A stretch of 64,000 nucleotides of DNA from JBDOQU01 sp039839375 (GCF_039839375.1 NZ_JBDOQU010000002.1:248001-312000); one strand, 5' to 3'. Positions 16,791 through 26,011 are shown, counted from the first letter of the stretch. The notes: generated by a model from the letters alone, not told the origin. Program-made: numbers and translations.

Positions 16791-17848
16791 TCCGCGCGCT
16801 CCTGATCCTCGCTGTCCTGGCCGCGCCGACCATGGCGGCGGCGGAGACGACTATCTTCCCCCGGCTCTCCCCCGGCGATGGCGAACTGCTGGTCTACAGC
16901 TCCACCGACCTCGCGACGCTGAGCCCCGCGATCGACCGGTTCCAGGCGCTGAACCGGGAGATCGAGATCACCTATGTCGACCTCGATACGGCGGAACTCT
17001 ACGACCGCTTCGTCGCGGAGGTCGATTCTGGGAAGCCTTCGGCCGACATCCTGCTGTCCTCCGCCATGGACCTCCAGGTGAAGCTGGCGAATGACGGCTA
17101 CGCCGCCTTCCACCATTCCTCCGCCGCGGAAAGCATCCCCGACTGGGCCACCTGGCGGGACCAGGCGTTCGGCTTCACCTTCGAGCCGGCGGTCATCGTC
17201 TACAACAGGGAGCTGGTGCCGCCGGACCATGTCCCCGACACTCGCTTCGACCTGCTGCGCCTGATGCGGGAGCATGCCGAGACCTATCGCGGCCGGGTCG
17301 TCACCTACGATATCGAGGAAAGCGGCGTCGGCTATCTGCTGGCGACGCAGGACGCGGTGGTCGGCGGCGTCTTCGGCAGCCTGCTGGAGACGTTCGGCCG
17401 GAACGACGTGGTGCTGAAGGGCAATACCTCGGAGATGCTGGAGGGCATCGCGGACGGCCGCTACCTGCTCGGCTACAACGTTCTCGGCTCCTACGCCCAG
17501 GTCTGGGCGGAACGGAACAGCGCCATCGGCATCGTGCTGCCCAGCGACTACACGCTGGCGATCTCCCGCACCGCCATCATCTCCGCCGAAGCGCGCAATC
17601 CGGACGAAGCCCACCGTTTCCTCGACTATCTGCTGTCGATCGAGGGCCAGCGCGTACTGACCGACAGCGGCCGTCTGTCGGCCGTCCGGCCGGAGGTGAC
17701 GGGCCCCTACAGCCGCATCGGCATCAGCGAGAACCGAGTCGGGCCCCTTCGCTCCATCCAGCTCGGCCCCGGCCTGCTGGTCTATCTCGACCGGCTGAAA
17801 CGCGAGAAGTTCCTGACCTCCTGGCGCGAAGGCATCCGGCGGGATTGA
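16787..17848 (+). CDS. Periplasmic extracellular solute-binding protein co-encoded with the TctDE-like system
   Basis: 353 aa starting at ATG 16787, overlapping the kinase stop by ATGA; the open frame extends upstream but this start gives a clean signal peptide (MIRALLILAVLAAPTMAAAE). The mature part resembles iron/thiamine-type ABC binding proteins (LLVYSSTD near 31-38, ADILLSSAMD near 80-89, FEPAVIVYNRELVP). No ABC permease or ATPase is near, so it may serve as a ligand-presenting accessory of the sensor kinase rather than as a transport receptor. That is inference from context. Confidence 0.88.
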   Translation: MIRALLILAVLAAPTMAAAETTIFPRLSPGDGELLVYSSTDLATLSPAIDRFQALNREIEITYVDLDTAELYDRFVAEVDSGKPSADILLSSAMDLQVKLANDGYAAFHHSSAAESIPDWATWRDQAFGFTFEPAVIVYNRELVPPDHVPDTRFDLLRLMREHAETYRGRVVTYDIEESGVGYLLATQDAVVGGVFGSLLETFGRNDVVLKGNTSEMLEGIADGRYLLGYNVLGSYAQVWAERNSAIGIVLPSDYTLAISRTAIISAEARNPDEAHRFLDYLLSIEGQRVLTDSGRLSAVRPEVTGPYSRIGISENRVGPLRSIQLGPGLLVYLDRLKREKFLTSWREGIRRD

Positions 17849-17887
17849 GCGCCCTTCATGGCGAACGCCGGTGAAACGGCGACGGCC

Positions 17888-18048
17888 CATGGATTCCGGA
17901 TCAAGTCCGGAATGACCAACAAAAACAATGTCATGCTGGACTTGATCCAGCATCCATGCGGCGTCGATGCTCGCCCTGTCGCGCCCGGTTCTTCGCCGCT
18001 GGTGCCGCGTCGCTGGCCTATGGATTCCGGCTCGGGGGCCGGAATGAC
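17888..18048. repeat. Cluster of three dispersed palindromic repeats
   Basis: CATGGATTCCGGATCAAGTC CGGAATGAC (17888-17916), the related GTCATGCTGGACTTGATCCA GCATCCATG (from 17930), and a diverged copy with GGATTCCGGCTCGGGGGCCGG core (about 18019-18048). They share the core of the copies at 11383-11503 and 60002-60285 and fill the gap between convergent genes. Confidence 0.8.
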
Positions 18049-18062
18049 CAGCAAAAACAACG

Positions 18063-18773
18063 TCATTCCGCCCCTTCATAGAAAGACATCGCCGCCGTAA
18101 GGGCGCTGTCCAGCCTTTTGCCTTCCGTATAGAGATCGACGAGCGCGCCTGTGGTGACGCCGTCGGCCAGCCGGGGACAGGGTTCCGCAGTTCCGAGGAC
18201 GGTTCGGACCGGAATGACCCCTGCCCAGACCGGGTGGCCATAATCCTCCTCGTCGTCCGCGACGCCCTTTGCCCGGACCTTCGCCGACGCCTCCTCGATC
18301 CGCATGGCGATGACGGCGGTCGCCTTCGTCTCCTTGGCGGTGATCGGACGCAACGCCTCGTCGCGCCCCTTGTAGAAGCGCTCTATGACACCGGTCAGCG
18401 CGCGCGCCTTCTCGTCGGGATCGTCGACGAGGCGGGCCGTGCCGAAGCACATCGCCGAGCGGTAGTTGACCGAATGGTTGAAGCCCGAGCGCGCCAGCAC
18501 CAGCCCGTCCAGATGGGAGACGGTGACGCAGGCGCGCGCGCCGTCCTTGAGGCTTCTCAGCATCCGGCTCGCCGAGGAGCCGTGCCAGTAGAGCACGTCG
18601 CCTTCGCGCCAATGCAGCGTGGGCGTGCAGAAGGGCTGGCCGTCGATCACATAGGCGACATGGGCGAGCATCCCGGCGTCGAGGACCGCATGAACAGAGG
18701 CGTGGTCGTAGCTGCCGCGTTCATGGGCGCGGCGCACGCGGTTCCGCGCGGTGACAGGGTAGCTGTCGGTCAT
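18063..18773 (-). CDS. Pyridoxamine 5'-phosphate oxidase-family FMN protein
   Basis: 236 aa with the split-barrel flavin fold of the PNPOx/NimA-like group: GMLAHVAYVIDGQPFCTPT near residues 34-52, YWHGSSASRML near 62-72, and YRSAMCFGTARLVDD near 104-118. Such proteins bind FMN or F420/heme and reduce small molecules; the substrate is unknown here. It is divergent from a MocR regulator with a 65-bp shared promoter region, so that regulator very likely controls it. Confidence 0.88.
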   Translation of the reverse strand: MTDSYPVTARNRVRRAHERGSYDHASVHAVLDAGMLAHVAYVIDGQPFCTPTLHWREGDVLYWHGSSASRMLRSLKDGARACVTVSHLDGLVLARSGFNHSVNYRSAMCFGTARLVDDPDEKARALTGVIERFYKGRDEALRPITAKETKATAVIAMRIEEASAKVRAKGVADDEEDYGHPVWAGVIPVRTVLGTAEPCPRLADGVTTGALVDLYTEGKRLDSALTAAMSFYEGAE

Positions 18774-18816
18774 TTCTTGTCTTCTCCCGAATGGCGGCGC
18801 ATATCTTCAATGAAGA

Positions 18817-18838
18817 ATTGGTCTGGTAAAGGTCCAAT
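18817..18838. promoter_or_regulatory. Putative MocR operator abutting the mocR start
   Basis: ATTGG (18817-18821) and CCAAT (18834-18838) form an inverted repeat with GGTCT/GGTCC inside, ending at the base before the mocR ATG. Its position fits repression of both divergent genes, and it suggests a very short or absent mocR leader. Confidence 0.45.
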
Positions 18839-20257
18839 ATGAATCGAAACTCTCGAACCAATCCTGACTATCCCGACCTCGCCGGCCTGCGACTGCCGCC
18901 TGGACCGCACAGGCTGGCGGTCTATCGGGGTCTCAGGGGCGTGATCGAGAGCGGAGAGCTTCGTTCGGGGAGCCGTCTGCCGCCGACAAGGGAGCTTGCG
19001 CGCAGCCTCCATGTCGCCCGAGGAGCGGTCGTCGCCGGCTATGAGATGCTGGTTGCCGACGGCTTCGCCGAGGCGCGCGTCGGGGCGGGCACCTTCGTCG
19101 CCGAAGCGGTGCCGACCCTGCCCCGCCCGGCGGACGACGAGGCCGACGAAGCCGCGCCGCCCATCGCCCGGGCCGGCGCGCTCGGCGTCGCGACGCCGGA
19201 TCGCCGCACCCACGATATCCTGCGCCGGCTGGTCAATCGCAGCATGAGCAGGGTCGAACCGCGCCTCTTCCAGTATGGCGACCCGCAGGGTGACAGGGGC
19301 CTGCGCGAGACGGTCGCCGACTATCTGCGCACGGCGCGGGGCGTCCGCTGCACGGCGCGCAACGTCATGATCACCTCCGGGACGCAGCAGGGGCTGGACC
19401 TGGCGATCCGGGCGGCGATCCCGCCCGGCAGCCCGGTCTGGATCGAAAATCCCTGCTATCCGATGGCGCGGCTGGCGATGGAGGGCGCCGGGCTGCGGCT
19501 GACGGGCGTACCGGTCGATTCAGAGGGGCTGGATGTCTCCGCCGGCATCCGCCTTCGCCCCGACGCGCGCGCCGCCTACGTCACGCCGTCCCACCAGTTC
19601 CCGCTGGGGGTGGCGATGACGATGCGGCGCAGGCTCGCCCTGGTCGACTGGGCCCGGCGGAGCGGAGCGTGGATCATCGAGGATGATTACGACAGCGAGT
19701 TCCGCTATGCCGGCCCGCCGCTGACGGCCCTGCAGGGCATGGACGATTCCGGACGGGTGATCTATCTCGGCACCTTCTCAAAGGTGCTTTTTCCCGGCCT
19801 GCGGCTCGGCTACGCGGTGGTTCCCGACGGGCTTCTGGAACCGATGCGCGATCTGCGCGCCCGGACCGACCGCTTCCCGGTTTCGGTCCTGGAGACGACG
19901 CTGGCGGAATTCCTGCGCGAGGGACATTTCTCCGCCCATATCCGCCGGGCCCGGCGGGCGGCACGCATCGCCCGGGACGTGCTGGCCGGCGCGCTCAGCC
20001 CGATCGATCCGGCGGTGCGCCCGCCCGACCAGGGACTGCATCTGATCTGCGGCCTGCCCGATGGCGTGCGGGATACCGACCTTGTCGCCCGCCTCGACAG
20101 GATGGGGCTTGGCCTGCGCGCGCTGTCGCCGCTCTATCTGGGCGAACCCGCGCGGCAGGGAGTCGTGATCGGCTTCAGCGGCTGGCCGCCTGAAACGCTG
20201 AAAGGGCTTGCGGCGACGCTGGGTGCGGCGTTGGCGGCAATCGCCGAAGAGACGTGA
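18839..20257 (+). CDS. MocR-family transcription regulator (GntR HTH fused to aminotransferase-like domain)
   Basis: 472 aa. An N-terminal GntR winged helix (about 23-88; GSRLPPTRELARSLHVARGA at 42-61) is fused to a fold-type I aminotransferase domain (about 115-470) with the pyridoxal-phosphate lysine in YLGTFSKVLFPGLRLGY. MocR proteins sense PLP or an amino compound. With a divergent PNPOx-fold gene beside it, it could be a PdxR-like regulator, though that neighbour need not be the vitamin B6 enzyme. No Shine-Dalgarno sequence is visible. Confidence 0.93.
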   Translation: MNRNSRTNPDYPDLAGLRLPPGPHRLAVYRGLRGVIESGELRSGSRLPPTRELARSLHVARGAVVAGYEMLVADGFAEARVGAGTFVAEAVPTLPRPADDEADEAAPPIARAGALGVATPDRRTHDILRRLVNRSMSRVEPRLFQYGDPQGDRGLRETVADYLRTARGVRCTARNVMITSGTQQGLDLAIRAAIPPGSPVWIENPCYPMARLAMEGAGLRLTGVPVDSEGLDVSAGIRLRPDARAAYVTPSHQFPLGVAMTMRRRLALVDWARRSGAWIIEDDYDSEFRYAGPPLTALQGMDDSGRVIYLGTFSKVLFPGLRLGYAVVPDGLLEPMRDLRARTDRFPVSVLETTLAEFLREGHFSAHIRRARRAARIARDVLAGALSPIDPAVRPPDQGLHLICGLPDGVRDTDLVARLDRMGLGLRALSPLYLGEPARQGVVIGFSGWPPETLKGLAATLGAALAAIAEET

Positions 20258-20323
20258 ACTCCCCTGCCCTTTTGTCTATCCTGCGTGCGTCCATTGACCG
20301 TCCCCGCGCCGAATGAGCCGTTC

Positions 20324-21607
20324 ATGACCGCCGTTCAACCCATACTCCGCGACGATCTGGAAAGCCGGATGCGCCAGTTGGGCGAGGCCGCGAAGGCCGC
20401 AGCTTTCGCGCTGGCGACCGCGCCGTCCGACGCCAAGGATGCTGCGCTGCGGGCAGCCGCGCAGGCGCTGAGAGCGAACCGTGACGGCTTGCTGGAGGCC
20501 AACGCTCACGACATGGAGGCGGCCTCCGCCAAAGGCCTTTCCGCCGCCATGCTGGACCGGCTGAAGCTGGACGAGGCGCGGGTCGAGACGATCGCGAAGG
20601 GGCTTGAGGACATAGCCGAACTGCCCGATCCGGTGGGCGCGATGCTGGCGGAATGGGACCGCCCGAACGGGCTGCGCATCGCGCGGGTCCGGGTGCCGCT
20701 GGGCGTCATCGGGATCATCTATGAAAGCCGGCCGAACGTCACCGCCGACGCCGGCGGCCTGTGCCTCAAGGCCGGCAACGCCGCCATCCTGCGCGGCGGA
20801 TCGGAAAGCTTCCATTCCTCGACCGCCATCGCCCAGGCGATGGCCGAGGGGCTGCGCGCGGCGGGCCTGCCCGAAGCCGCAATCCAGCTCGTGCCGACCC
20901 GCAACCGGGCGGCGGTCGGGCTGATGCTGGGGATGACCGAGCATATCGACGTGATCGTGCCGCGCGGCGGCCGGTCGCTGATCGAACGGGTGGCGGCGGA
21001 AAGCCGAATTCCTGTCTTCAAGCATCTGGACGGAATCTGCCACGTCTATCTCCACGCCGCGGCGGACCCGGAGAAGGCCTGCGCGGTGACGCTGAATTCC
21101 AAGATGCGCCGCACCGGCGTCTGCGGCGCGGCGGAGACGCTGCTGGTCGACCGGGCGGCCGCCGCGCGGCTGCTGCCGCCGGTGCTGGACGATCTGATCG
21201 CGGCGGGGTGCGAGGTAAGGGGCGACGAGGCGACCCGCGCTCTCGATTCCCGCGTGCTGCCCGCCACCGAGGAGGATTGGCGGACGGAATATCTCGACGC
21301 CATCATCGCCGTCCGGCAGGTGGACGGGGTGGAGCAGGCGATCACGCACATCAACGCCTACGGTTCCCACCACACCGAAAGCATCGTGACGGAGGATGAG
21401 GGCGCGGCGGCCCGCTTCTTCGCCGCTGTCGACAGCGGCATCCTGCTGCACAACGCCTCCACCCAGTTCGCCGATGGGGGGGAGTTCGGCATGGGGGCGG
21501 AGATCGGCATCTCCACCGGCAAGCTCCATGCGCGCGGCCCGGTCGGGGCCGAGCAGCTCACCAGCTACAAATACCTGGTCCGCGGCGCCGGACAGGTTCG
21601 TCCGTAG
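20324..21607 (+). CDS. proA: Gamma-glutamyl phosphate reductase
   Basis: 427 aa, full length. Reduces glutamyl-5-phosphate to the semialdehyde in proline synthesis, working with ProB. Visible motifs are IYESRPNVTADA, LKAGNAAILRGGSE, the catalytic cysteine in NSKMRRTGVCGAAETLLVD, and the C-terminal GPVGAEQLTSYKYLVRG. ATG 20324 fits the family N-terminus; a GTG 39 bp upstream would add an atypical leader. It heads a plus-strand run with nadD, the usual alphaproteobacterial order. Confidence 0.98.
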   Translation: MTAVQPILRDDLESRMRQLGEAAKAAAFALATAPSDAKDAALRAAAQALRANRDGLLEANAHDMEAASAKGLSAAMLDRLKLDEARVETIAKGLEDIAELPDPVGAMLAEWDRPNGLRIARVRVPLGVIGIIYESRPNVTADAGGLCLKAGNAAILRGGSESFHSSTAIAQAMAEGLRAAGLPEAAIQLVPTRNRAAVGLMLGMTEHIDVIVPRGGRSLIERVAAESRIPVFKHLDGICHVYLHAAADPEKACAVTLNSKMRRTGVCGAAETLLVDRAAAARLLPPVLDDLIAAGCEVRGDEATRALDSRVLPATEEDWRTEYLDAIIAVRQVDGVEQAITHINAYGSHHTESIVTEDEGAAARFFAAVDSGILLHNASTQFADGGEFGMGAEIGISTGKLHARGPVGAEQLTSYKYLVRGAGQVRP

Positions 21608-21625
21608 CGGAACGGCGCGCCCGGA

Positions 21626-22282
21626 TTGCCGCTTCCCCCGACCCTTTACGGCGGCGGCCTGTGGGCCGGCCTGCGCGTCGGCATCCTGGGCGGCTCGTTC
21701 AACCCCGCCCATGACGGCCACCGCCATATCAGCCTGGAGGCGCTGAAGCTGCTGCGGCTCGACGCCGTCTGGTGGCTGGTCAGCCCGCAGAACCCGCTCA
21801 AGCCAACCAACGGCATGGCCGGGCTGGCGGAGCGGGTGGAGGGCGCGCGCCGCATCGCCCGGCACCCCCGCATCGTGGTGACGGATATCGAGCGGCGGCT
21901 GGGCACCCGCTACACCGCCGATACGCTGACAGCCCTCTCCGGCCGGTTCCCGCAGACGCGCTTCGTCTGGCTGATGGGGGCGGACAATCTTCTCCAGCTT
22001 CCCGAATGGGACCGCTGGACCGTGATATTTCACACCGTACCCGTTGCGATCTTCGACCGCCCTTCCTATTCTTTGAGGGCGCTTGGCGGCAAAGCCTCCC
22101 AGCGGTTCGCGCGGCGCCGGGTGACGGCGGATCGGATCGGCCGGCTGGCCGACATGGCCCCTCCGGCATGGGCCTTCCTCCACACCCGGCTGCATCCGGC
22201 CTCTGCGACGGCCCTGCGCGGCCGCTCCGATGACGATGCCGACAAGGCGCATTCGTCAACCAATGCGAGGTCACGGCCATAA
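21626..22282 (+). CDS. nadD: Nicotinate-nucleotide adenylyltransferase
   Basis: 218 aa from a TTG start 18 bp after proA. The nucleotidyltransferase motif GSFNPAHDGHRHI is at residues 22-34, then LVSPQNPLKP and WLMGADNLLQLPEW. The usual C-terminal ISSTxIR loop appears as PASATALRGR, a variant. It makes deamido-NAD from nicotinate mononucleotide and ATP. No ATG or GTG precedes the motif in frame, so TTG is needed. Confidence 0.94.
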   Translation: MPLPPTLYGGGLWAGLRVGILGGSFNPAHDGHRHISLEALKLLRLDAVWWLVSPQNPLKPTNGMAGLAERVEGARRIARHPRIVVTDIERRLGTRYTADTLTALSGRFPQTRFVWLMGADNLLQLPEWDRWTVIFHTVPVAIFDRPSYSLRALGGKASQRFARRRVTADRIGRLADMAPPAWAFLHTRLHPASATALRGRSDDDADKAHSSTNARSRP

Positions 22283-22359
22283 CACCCAAACGTTCCCCGG
22301 TTCCCGAAAAGCGGGAATCGTCCGATCCGCACCCGGCCGACGATGCCGCCCGACGGATC

Positions 22360-22692
22360 GTGGACATCGTTCTGAAGTCCCTGGACGACGACAAGGCGGA
22401 AGACGCCGTCGTCATCGACCTTCTCGGCAAGACATCCATCGCGGATCGGATGGTCATCGCGACTGGCCGGTCGACACGGCAGGTTTCGGCCATGGCCGAC
22501 CATCTGCTGGAGAAGCTGAAGGCCGACGGGGTGACCGACATCGCGATCGAGGGCCAGGCCAACGCCGACTGGGTGCTGGTCGACGCCGGCGACGTGATCG
22601 TTCACCTGTTCCGGCCGGAAGTCCGGGCCTTCTACGGTCTGGAGAAGATGTGGGACGCCGACGGCGCGGCGACCACCGCCATCGGCGCCTGA
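22360..22692 (+). CDS. rsfS: Ribosome silencing factor RsfS
   Basis: 110 aa from GTG 22360. The protein binds uL14 and blocks subunit joining when nutrients fall. Family motifs are LDDDKAEDAVVIDLLGKTSI, GRSTRQVSAMADHLLEKLK, and WVLVDAGDVIVHLFRPEVR ahead of FYGLEKMW. The alignable family sequence seems to begin a few residues upstream (RRIVDIV), where the frame is open to 22234 but has no ordinary start codon, so the N-terminus is uncertain. It follows nadD as usual. Confidence 0.93.
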   Translation: MDIVLKSLDDDKAEDAVVIDLLGKTSIADRMVIATGRSTRQVSAMADHLLEKLKADGVTDIAIEGQANADWVLVDAGDVIVHLFRPEVRAFYGLEKMWDADGAATTAIGA

Positions 22693-22714
22693 CCAGGCCG
22701 CGGGGAACCCGCGC

Positions 22715-23173
22715 ATGAGACTGTGGATCGCCGCCGTGGGGCGGTTGCGCGCGGGGCCGGTGAAGGATGTGGTGGAGGACTATGCTCGCCGGTCGCCGTG
22801 GCCGCTGACGATCCGCGAGGTCGAGGTCAGGAAGCGGCTGACGGGCGCTGAGTTGAAGCGCGCCGAGGCGGCGCTGCTTCTGGAGGCCGTGCCGCCGGGC
22901 GCGAGGCTGGTGGCGCTGGACGAGCGGGGACGCGACCTTTCCAGCGAGGCCTTCGCGGAGAAGATGGGCCGGTGGCGCGACGAGGGGGTGGGCGACCTGG
23001 CCTTCCTGATCGGCGGCGCGGACGGCCACGACGAGACGATCCGCGAACGCGCGGCCCTCACTGTCGCCTTCGGCCGGATGACTTGGCCTCACATGCTGGC
23101 CCGCGCGATGCTGGCCGAACAGATTTACCGCGCCCAGACCATCCTGGAAGGTCACCCTTACCACCGGTCCTGA
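22715..23173 (+). CDS. rlmH: 23S rRNA pseudouridine-1915 N3-methyltransferase RlmH
   Basis: 152-aa SPOUT-class methyltransferase, full length. The start MRLWIAAVGRLRAGPVKD and the knot region LIGGADGHD near 105-113 are typical, as is the C-terminal HMLARAMLAEQIYRAQTI. It modifies helix 69 of 23S rRNA. The rsfS-rlmH pairing is conserved across bacteria. Confidence 0.98.
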   Translation: MRLWIAAVGRLRAGPVKDVVEDYARRSPWPLTIREVEVRKRLTGAELKRAEAALLLEAVPPGARLVALDERGRDLSSEAFAEKMGRWRDEGVGDLAFLIGGADGHDETIRERAALTVAFGRMTWPHMLARAMLAEQIYRAQTILEGHPYHRS

Positions 23174-23196
23174 ACCTTTTCTCCCAAGGAACCGCC

Positions 23197-24762
23197 ATGC
23201 CGACCGATACCCCCTCCGCCCCTCGCCCCGTCATGCTGTGCGTCCTGGATGGCTGGGGCTGGCGGGAAGACGATTCGGACAACGCCGTCCGTCAGGCGCG
23301 GACGCCCGTTTTCGACCGCCTCTGGGCATCCACCCCCCGCGCCTTCCTCAAGGCGTCGGAGGAGGATGTCGGCCTGCCCAGGGGGCAGATCGGCAATTCG
23401 GAGGTCGGCCACATGAATCTGGGCGCCGGCCGGGTGGTGCTCCAGGATTTGCTGAAGATCGACAAGGCGGTGGCGGACGGCGATCTGCCCCGCAGTCCGG
23501 CGCTGGCCGCCCATATCGCGAAGCTGAAGGAGACGGGCGGGACCTGCCATCTGATGGGCCTGCTGTCGCCGGGCGGCGTCCATGCCCATCAGGATCACAT
23601 GGCGGCGCTCGCCAGGGCGGTGGCCGAAGCCGATGTTCCCGTCGCCGTCCACGCCTTCACCGACGGAAGGGATACCCCGCCCCGCAGCGGCCGGGAGAGC
23701 GTGGCCCGCTTCCTGGACGCCGTCGCGGGCGCGAAAGGCGTCGCCATCGCCACGGTCGACGGCCGTTATTACGCGATGGACCGCGACAAGAGGTGGGAAC
23801 GGGTTGAGCTGGCCTATCGCGCGGTCGCCGAAGGCAGGGGAGAGAAGGCCGCCGACGCGCTGGCCGCGATCGACGCCGCCTATGGCAAGGACGTCACCGA
23901 CGAATTCATCCTCCCCACAATCATCGGCGACTACAAGGGCATGGAGGATGGCGACGGCGTGCTGTTCGCCAATTTCCGCGCCGACCGCGCGCGGGAGATC
24001 CTGACCGCGCTGCTGGACGCCGATTTCAAGGGCTTCGACCGTCGGCGGATCGCCATCGCCGACGCCTGCGGCATGGTGGAATATTCCGACGCCCTCAACC
24101 CGCTGATGAGCGCGATCTTCCCGCCCAAATCCCTGACCCGCGTGCTGGGGGAGGTCATCTCCGCGCACGGCCGCAAGCAGCTTCGCGCGGCGGAGACGGA
24201 GAAATATCCCCACGTCACCTTCTTCTTCAACGGCGGCGAGGAACAGAAGTTTGAGGGCGAGGATCGCATCCTCGTGCCCAGCCCCAAGGTCGCGACCTAC
24301 GACCTCCAGCCCGAAATGTCGGCGCCGGAGCTGACCGACAGGCTGGTCGAGGCGATCGACAGCGGGAAATACGATCTGATCATCCTCAACTACGCCAACC
24401 CGGACATGGTCGGCCATACCGGCAGCCTGCCCGCCGCGATCAAGGCGGTGGAGACGGTGGATTCCTGCCTGGGCCGCATCGAACAGGCGATCGTCGGCCA
24501 AGGCGGCGCGGCCTTCGTGACCGCCGACCACGGCAATTGCGAGACCATGCGCGATCCGGAGACGGGACAGCCGCACACCGCCCACACGCTTAACCTGGTG
24601 CCGGCGATGCTGATCGGCGGGCCGGAGGGGGCGAAGCTCCGTGACGGGCGGCTGGCGGATGTGGCGCCGACCCTGCTGGAACTGATGGGCCTGCCCCAGC
24701 CGGCGGAGATGACGGGCCAAAGCCTGATCGACCCTTCCCGCGCCCGGCGAGCCGCCGAATAA
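23197..24762 (+). CDS. gpmI: 2,3-bisphosphoglycerate-independent phosphoglycerate mutase
   Basis: 521 aa. ATG 23197 has AAGGA 6 bp upstream, and the family N-terminus PVMLCVLDGWGWRE follows. The nucleophile serine is in GNSEVGHMNLGAGR. Metal ligands are visible in the alkaline-phosphatase-like half (NYANPDMVGHTG, VTADHGNCE, PHTAHT). It interconverts 3- and 2-phosphoglycerate. It is followed 2 bp later by an envC-like gene, a common alphaproteobacterial arrangement. Confidence 0.98.
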   Translation: MPTDTPSAPRPVMLCVLDGWGWREDDSDNAVRQARTPVFDRLWASTPRAFLKASEEDVGLPRGQIGNSEVGHMNLGAGRVVLQDLLKIDKAVADGDLPRSPALAAHIAKLKETGGTCHLMGLLSPGGVHAHQDHMAALARAVAEADVPVAVHAFTDGRDTPPRSGRESVARFLDAVAGAKGVAIATVDGRYYAMDRDKRWERVELAYRAVAEGRGEKAADALAAIDAAYGKDVTDEFILPTIIGDYKGMEDGDGVLFANFRADRAREILTALLDADFKGFDRRRIAIADACGMVEYSDALNPLMSAIFPPKSLTRVLGEVISAHGRKQLRAAETEKYPHVTFFFNGGEEQKFEGEDRILVPSPKVATYDLQPEMSAPELTDRLVEAIDSGKYDLIILNYANPDMVGHTGSLPAAIKAVETVDSCLGRIEQAIVGQGGAAFVTADHGNCETMRDPETGQPHTAHTLNLVPAMLIGGPEGAKLRDGRLADVAPTLLELMGLPQPAEMTGQSLIDPSRARRAAE

Positions 24763-24764
24763 TC

Positions 24765-26009
24765 TTGCGCCCAGCCCTCCTCCTCGCCCTGTCCCTTCTC
24801 CTTTGCGCCCCGTCCGCCGGAGCGCAGGACGCCGATGCCGACGCCGCGGCGGAAAGGCTGCGTGAGGTCGAGCAGGGGCTGGAGGCGGGCCGGGCGCGCG
24901 AGGCCGAGCTGGCGCGCGACAGCGCCGCGGCGGCCGAGGCCATCGCCGCCCTCAGGGCCGACAGCATCGAGGCCGCCCGGCGAGTGATGGCCCGACAGGG
25001 CGCACTGATGGAGATCGGCGAGGATCTGGCGACACTGGAGAGGCAGGAGGCCGATCTGAGGCTTCGGCTGTCCGCCGGGCGCGACCGGCTGGCCCGGCTG
25101 CTGTCGGGGCTGGCCCGGCTGGGTCGGACGCCGCCCGAAGCGCTGCTGGTGCGTCCCGGCGCGCCGCTGGATGTTGTGCGCGGCGCGACGGTCCTGTCGG
25201 CCGCCATCCCGGCGCTGGAGGCGGAGGCGGCGACGGTCCGCCGCACGCTGGCCGACCTTGAGGAAACGCGCATCCAACTGGACGAGCGGCGCCTGGCGGC
25301 GGATGAAGCCCGCAGGGCGTTGAATGGGGAGATCGCCCGGCTGAACGACGCCGTCGCCCAACGGACCGAAGCGCTGGCCCTGACGGAAGCCGAACGCGCC
25401 GAGGCCGCCGCGCAATCTGCCGCCCTGGCCGGTGAGGCGGCCGATATACGCGAGCTGATCGCCCGGCTGGAGGCCGAGGAAGCCCGCCGCCGCGCAGAGG
25501 CGGAAGCAGAGGCGGAGGCCGAGGAACGACGCCGCGCAGAGGCGGAGGCAGCGGCGGAAGCGGCCGAAGAGGCGCGGCGGTTGGCGGCGGAGGCGGCGCC
25601 CCCCGCCTCGGCAACCTTCGGCGGCATGCCTATGCCCGTCGCCGGCAGCGTCGTCCTCCGCTATGGCGAAGCCGACCGGTTCGGAGAGCCGGCGCGCGGC
25701 CTGCGGATCAGCACCGTCGCCGGCGCGCCGGTGGTGGCGCCGATCGGCGGAACCGTCCGCTTCGCTGGGCCGTTCCGGGGCTACGGGCGCATCTTGATCC
25801 TGCAACATCCCGGTGGATATCATTCGCTGATTGGCGGGTTGGACATCATCGACGCCGTCGTGGGACAACAGATCGCGGCCGGGGAACCGGTCGGAACCGC
25901 GGCGAAAGCCGCCGAAAGCCAGACTGCCGAGATTTATTTCGAGTTTCGCCGCGACGGACAGCCGGTCAATCCGGTAGAAGGGCTTAGCCAGGCCCAGGAA
26001 AGAGGTTGA
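24765..26009 (+). CDS. EnvC-like periplasmic coiled-coil protein with degenerate LytM (M23) domain
   Basis: 414 aa from TTG 24765, with signal peptide (LLLALSLLLCAPSAGA, cut near residue 20). Residues about 25-270 are long alanine/glutamate/arginine coiled coils. Residues about 285-405 are a LytM domain (GTVRFAGPFRGYGRILILQH). The zinc ligands of active M23 enzymes (HxxxD and HxH) are replaced (RGLRISTVAG, YHSLIGGLD). This is the EnvC pattern: a non-catalytic activator of cell-wall amidases at division. It ends overlapping the ctpA leader. Confidence 0.9.
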   Translation: MRPALLLALSLLLCAPSAGAQDADADAAAERLREVEQGLEAGRAREAELARDSAAAAEAIAALRADSIEAARRVMARQGALMEIGEDLATLERQEADLRLRLSAGRDRLARLLSGLARLGRTPPEALLVRPGAPLDVVRGATVLSAAIPALEAEAATVRRTLADLEETRIQLDERRLAADEARRALNGEIARLNDAVAQRTEALALTEAERAEAAAQSAALAGEAADIRELIARLEAEEARRRAEAEAEAEAEERRRAEAEAAAEAAEEARRLAAEAAPPASATFGGMPMPVAGSVVLRYGEADRFGEPARGLRISTVAGAPVVAPIGGTVRFAGPFRGYGRILILQHPGGYHSLIGGLDIIDAVVGQQIAAGEPVGTAAKAAESQTAEIYFEFRRDGQPVNPVEGLSQAQERG

Positions 26010-26011
26010 GG

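Noticed and set aside
16397..18241. A 614-codon minus-strand frame
   Set aside because: It runs through dispersed repeats and opposite three well supported genes; no family motifs.
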